This document shows, in pieces, positions 63,513 to 64,000 of a DNA stretch of 64,000 nucleotides. A program made the position numbers and the translations under genes. The stretch spans positions 36,345,235-36,409,234 of the forward strand of contig NC_081544.1 in assembly GCF_901000735.1 (NCBI RefSeq). Reading direction: 5' to 3'. Position 1 is the stretch's first letter, and the number at the start of each line of letters is the position of its first letter. The notes under the pieces were generated by a model, which worked only from the letters and a program-made list of their open reading frames with translations, was not told the DNA's origin and made no database searches. The DNA comes from Corylus avellana. Its lineage: Eukaryota > Streptophyta > Magnoliopsida > Fagales > Betulaceae.

Positions 63513-64000
63513 AAATTTCATACACAATACTTTTATTACACTTTTATTAATGCAATGCTATCAAGCAGTCTTTGGATAAGTTATTGTTAAAAAAAAAAAA
63601 AAAATTAAAAGCTGATTGATAATATCACATCAGCAAAATGAAATAAAAGTGAGGCATAAGTACTCAAAAATTAGATGAGTCGTGATATTACATTCATATC
63701 TCACTCCTATCTTATTTATCTCACTTGAAAAAGATTTATGCTGTTAAGCAATCCTAGGATAAGTGAGGCATAGAGGCGTTTTTGCAATCATACTCTAAAA
63801 ATTTAAAAATTTATAATGTCAGTATCTCATGTTTTGCTCTTTTTTTAATTACATCCTTACTATCGAGGTTTAGGGTTAAATCATATAGTAAATAGGTAAA
63901 ATCTTCCTTATACTCCTATAAAACTAATAAAAATACTAAATTTTCATTATCATTATTATTATTATTTTTTTTTATTTTTTATTTTTTTTTTAAAAAGCTT

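Larger units (their letters stand above)
57840..64000. other. ARF2 upstream region and long intergenic DNA
   Basis: There is no supported gene. The part to about 58400 probably holds the ARF2 promoter (minus strand). Beyond lie a GC-richer tandem-repeat patch (58770-59085), three MITEs, an AT microsatellite, one SINE and two short tandem duplications, all listed separately. The 173-codon frame at 58596-59117 (-) runs through the repeat patch and is not convincing. Confidence 0.5.

Noticed and set aside
63524..63660. Possible further fold-back element with TTTTATT ends
   Set aside because: The arms pair too poorly by eye to separate from AT-rich background.

Overview
This is nuclear DNA from a flowering plant, a eudicot. 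The evidence is AT-rich intergenic DNA and introns, spliced genes with GT-AG (and some GC-AG) introns, plastid-targeted nuclear genes, and plant-only families: an ARF, a DYW-type PPR protein, a NETWORKED protein, SCD2 and NXD1. Repeat types (two TRIM-class mini-retrotransposons, tRNA-derived SINEs, several fold-back MITEs) fit a woody rosid, but I cannot name the species. All exon boundaries were read by eye from splice sites and frame, and family conservation was recalled from memory. No alignment was run.

Layout. 1-2757 (+): 3' part of a tRNA nucleotidyltransferase/poly(A) polymerase family gene. 5451-7298 (+): plastid acyl carrier protein, with a duplicated promoter-proximal segment and nested MITEs upstream. 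9659-15286 (+): CPL3-type RNA polymerase II CTD phosphatase. 17998-19640 (+): NET3-type actin-binding NAB-domain protein. 20819-26939 (+): SCD2 coiled-coil protein. 26940-33386: about 6.4 kb with no recognisable gene. 33474-36629 (+): SCPL45-type serine carboxypeptidase, convergent with 36989-40594 (-): NXD1. 42823-45138 (-): intronless DYW PPR protein, RARE1 orthologue, divergent from 46601-51111 (+): monofunctional aspartate kinase. 52783-57560 (-): ARF2-type auxin response factor. 57840-64000: intergenic DNA with MITEs, a SINE and tandem duplications.

The genes do not form a pathway. Four act in plastids (ACP in fatty-acid synthesis; RARE1, which edits accD, the gene for a subunit of the enzyme supplying malonyl-CoA; NXD1 in xanthophyll formation; aspartate kinase in Lys/Thr/Met synthesis). 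From memory of Arabidopsis locus numbers, SCPL45 and NXD1 (At1g28110/At1g28100) and RARE1 and AK1 (At5g13270/At5g13280) are neighbours there too, so these pairs look like old conserved gene order.

The most unusual signals are: an ARF2 gene whose exon 9 has lost its normal 5' end and acceptor and seems to keep frame only through a shifted donor; a decayed tasiR-ARF target site in that gene; five GC-AG introns among about 82; a complete TRIM with target-site duplication inside the aspartate kinase intron that carries one of those GC donors; and a duplicated, TATA-containing ACP promoter segment. I found no clearly new multi-gene system.
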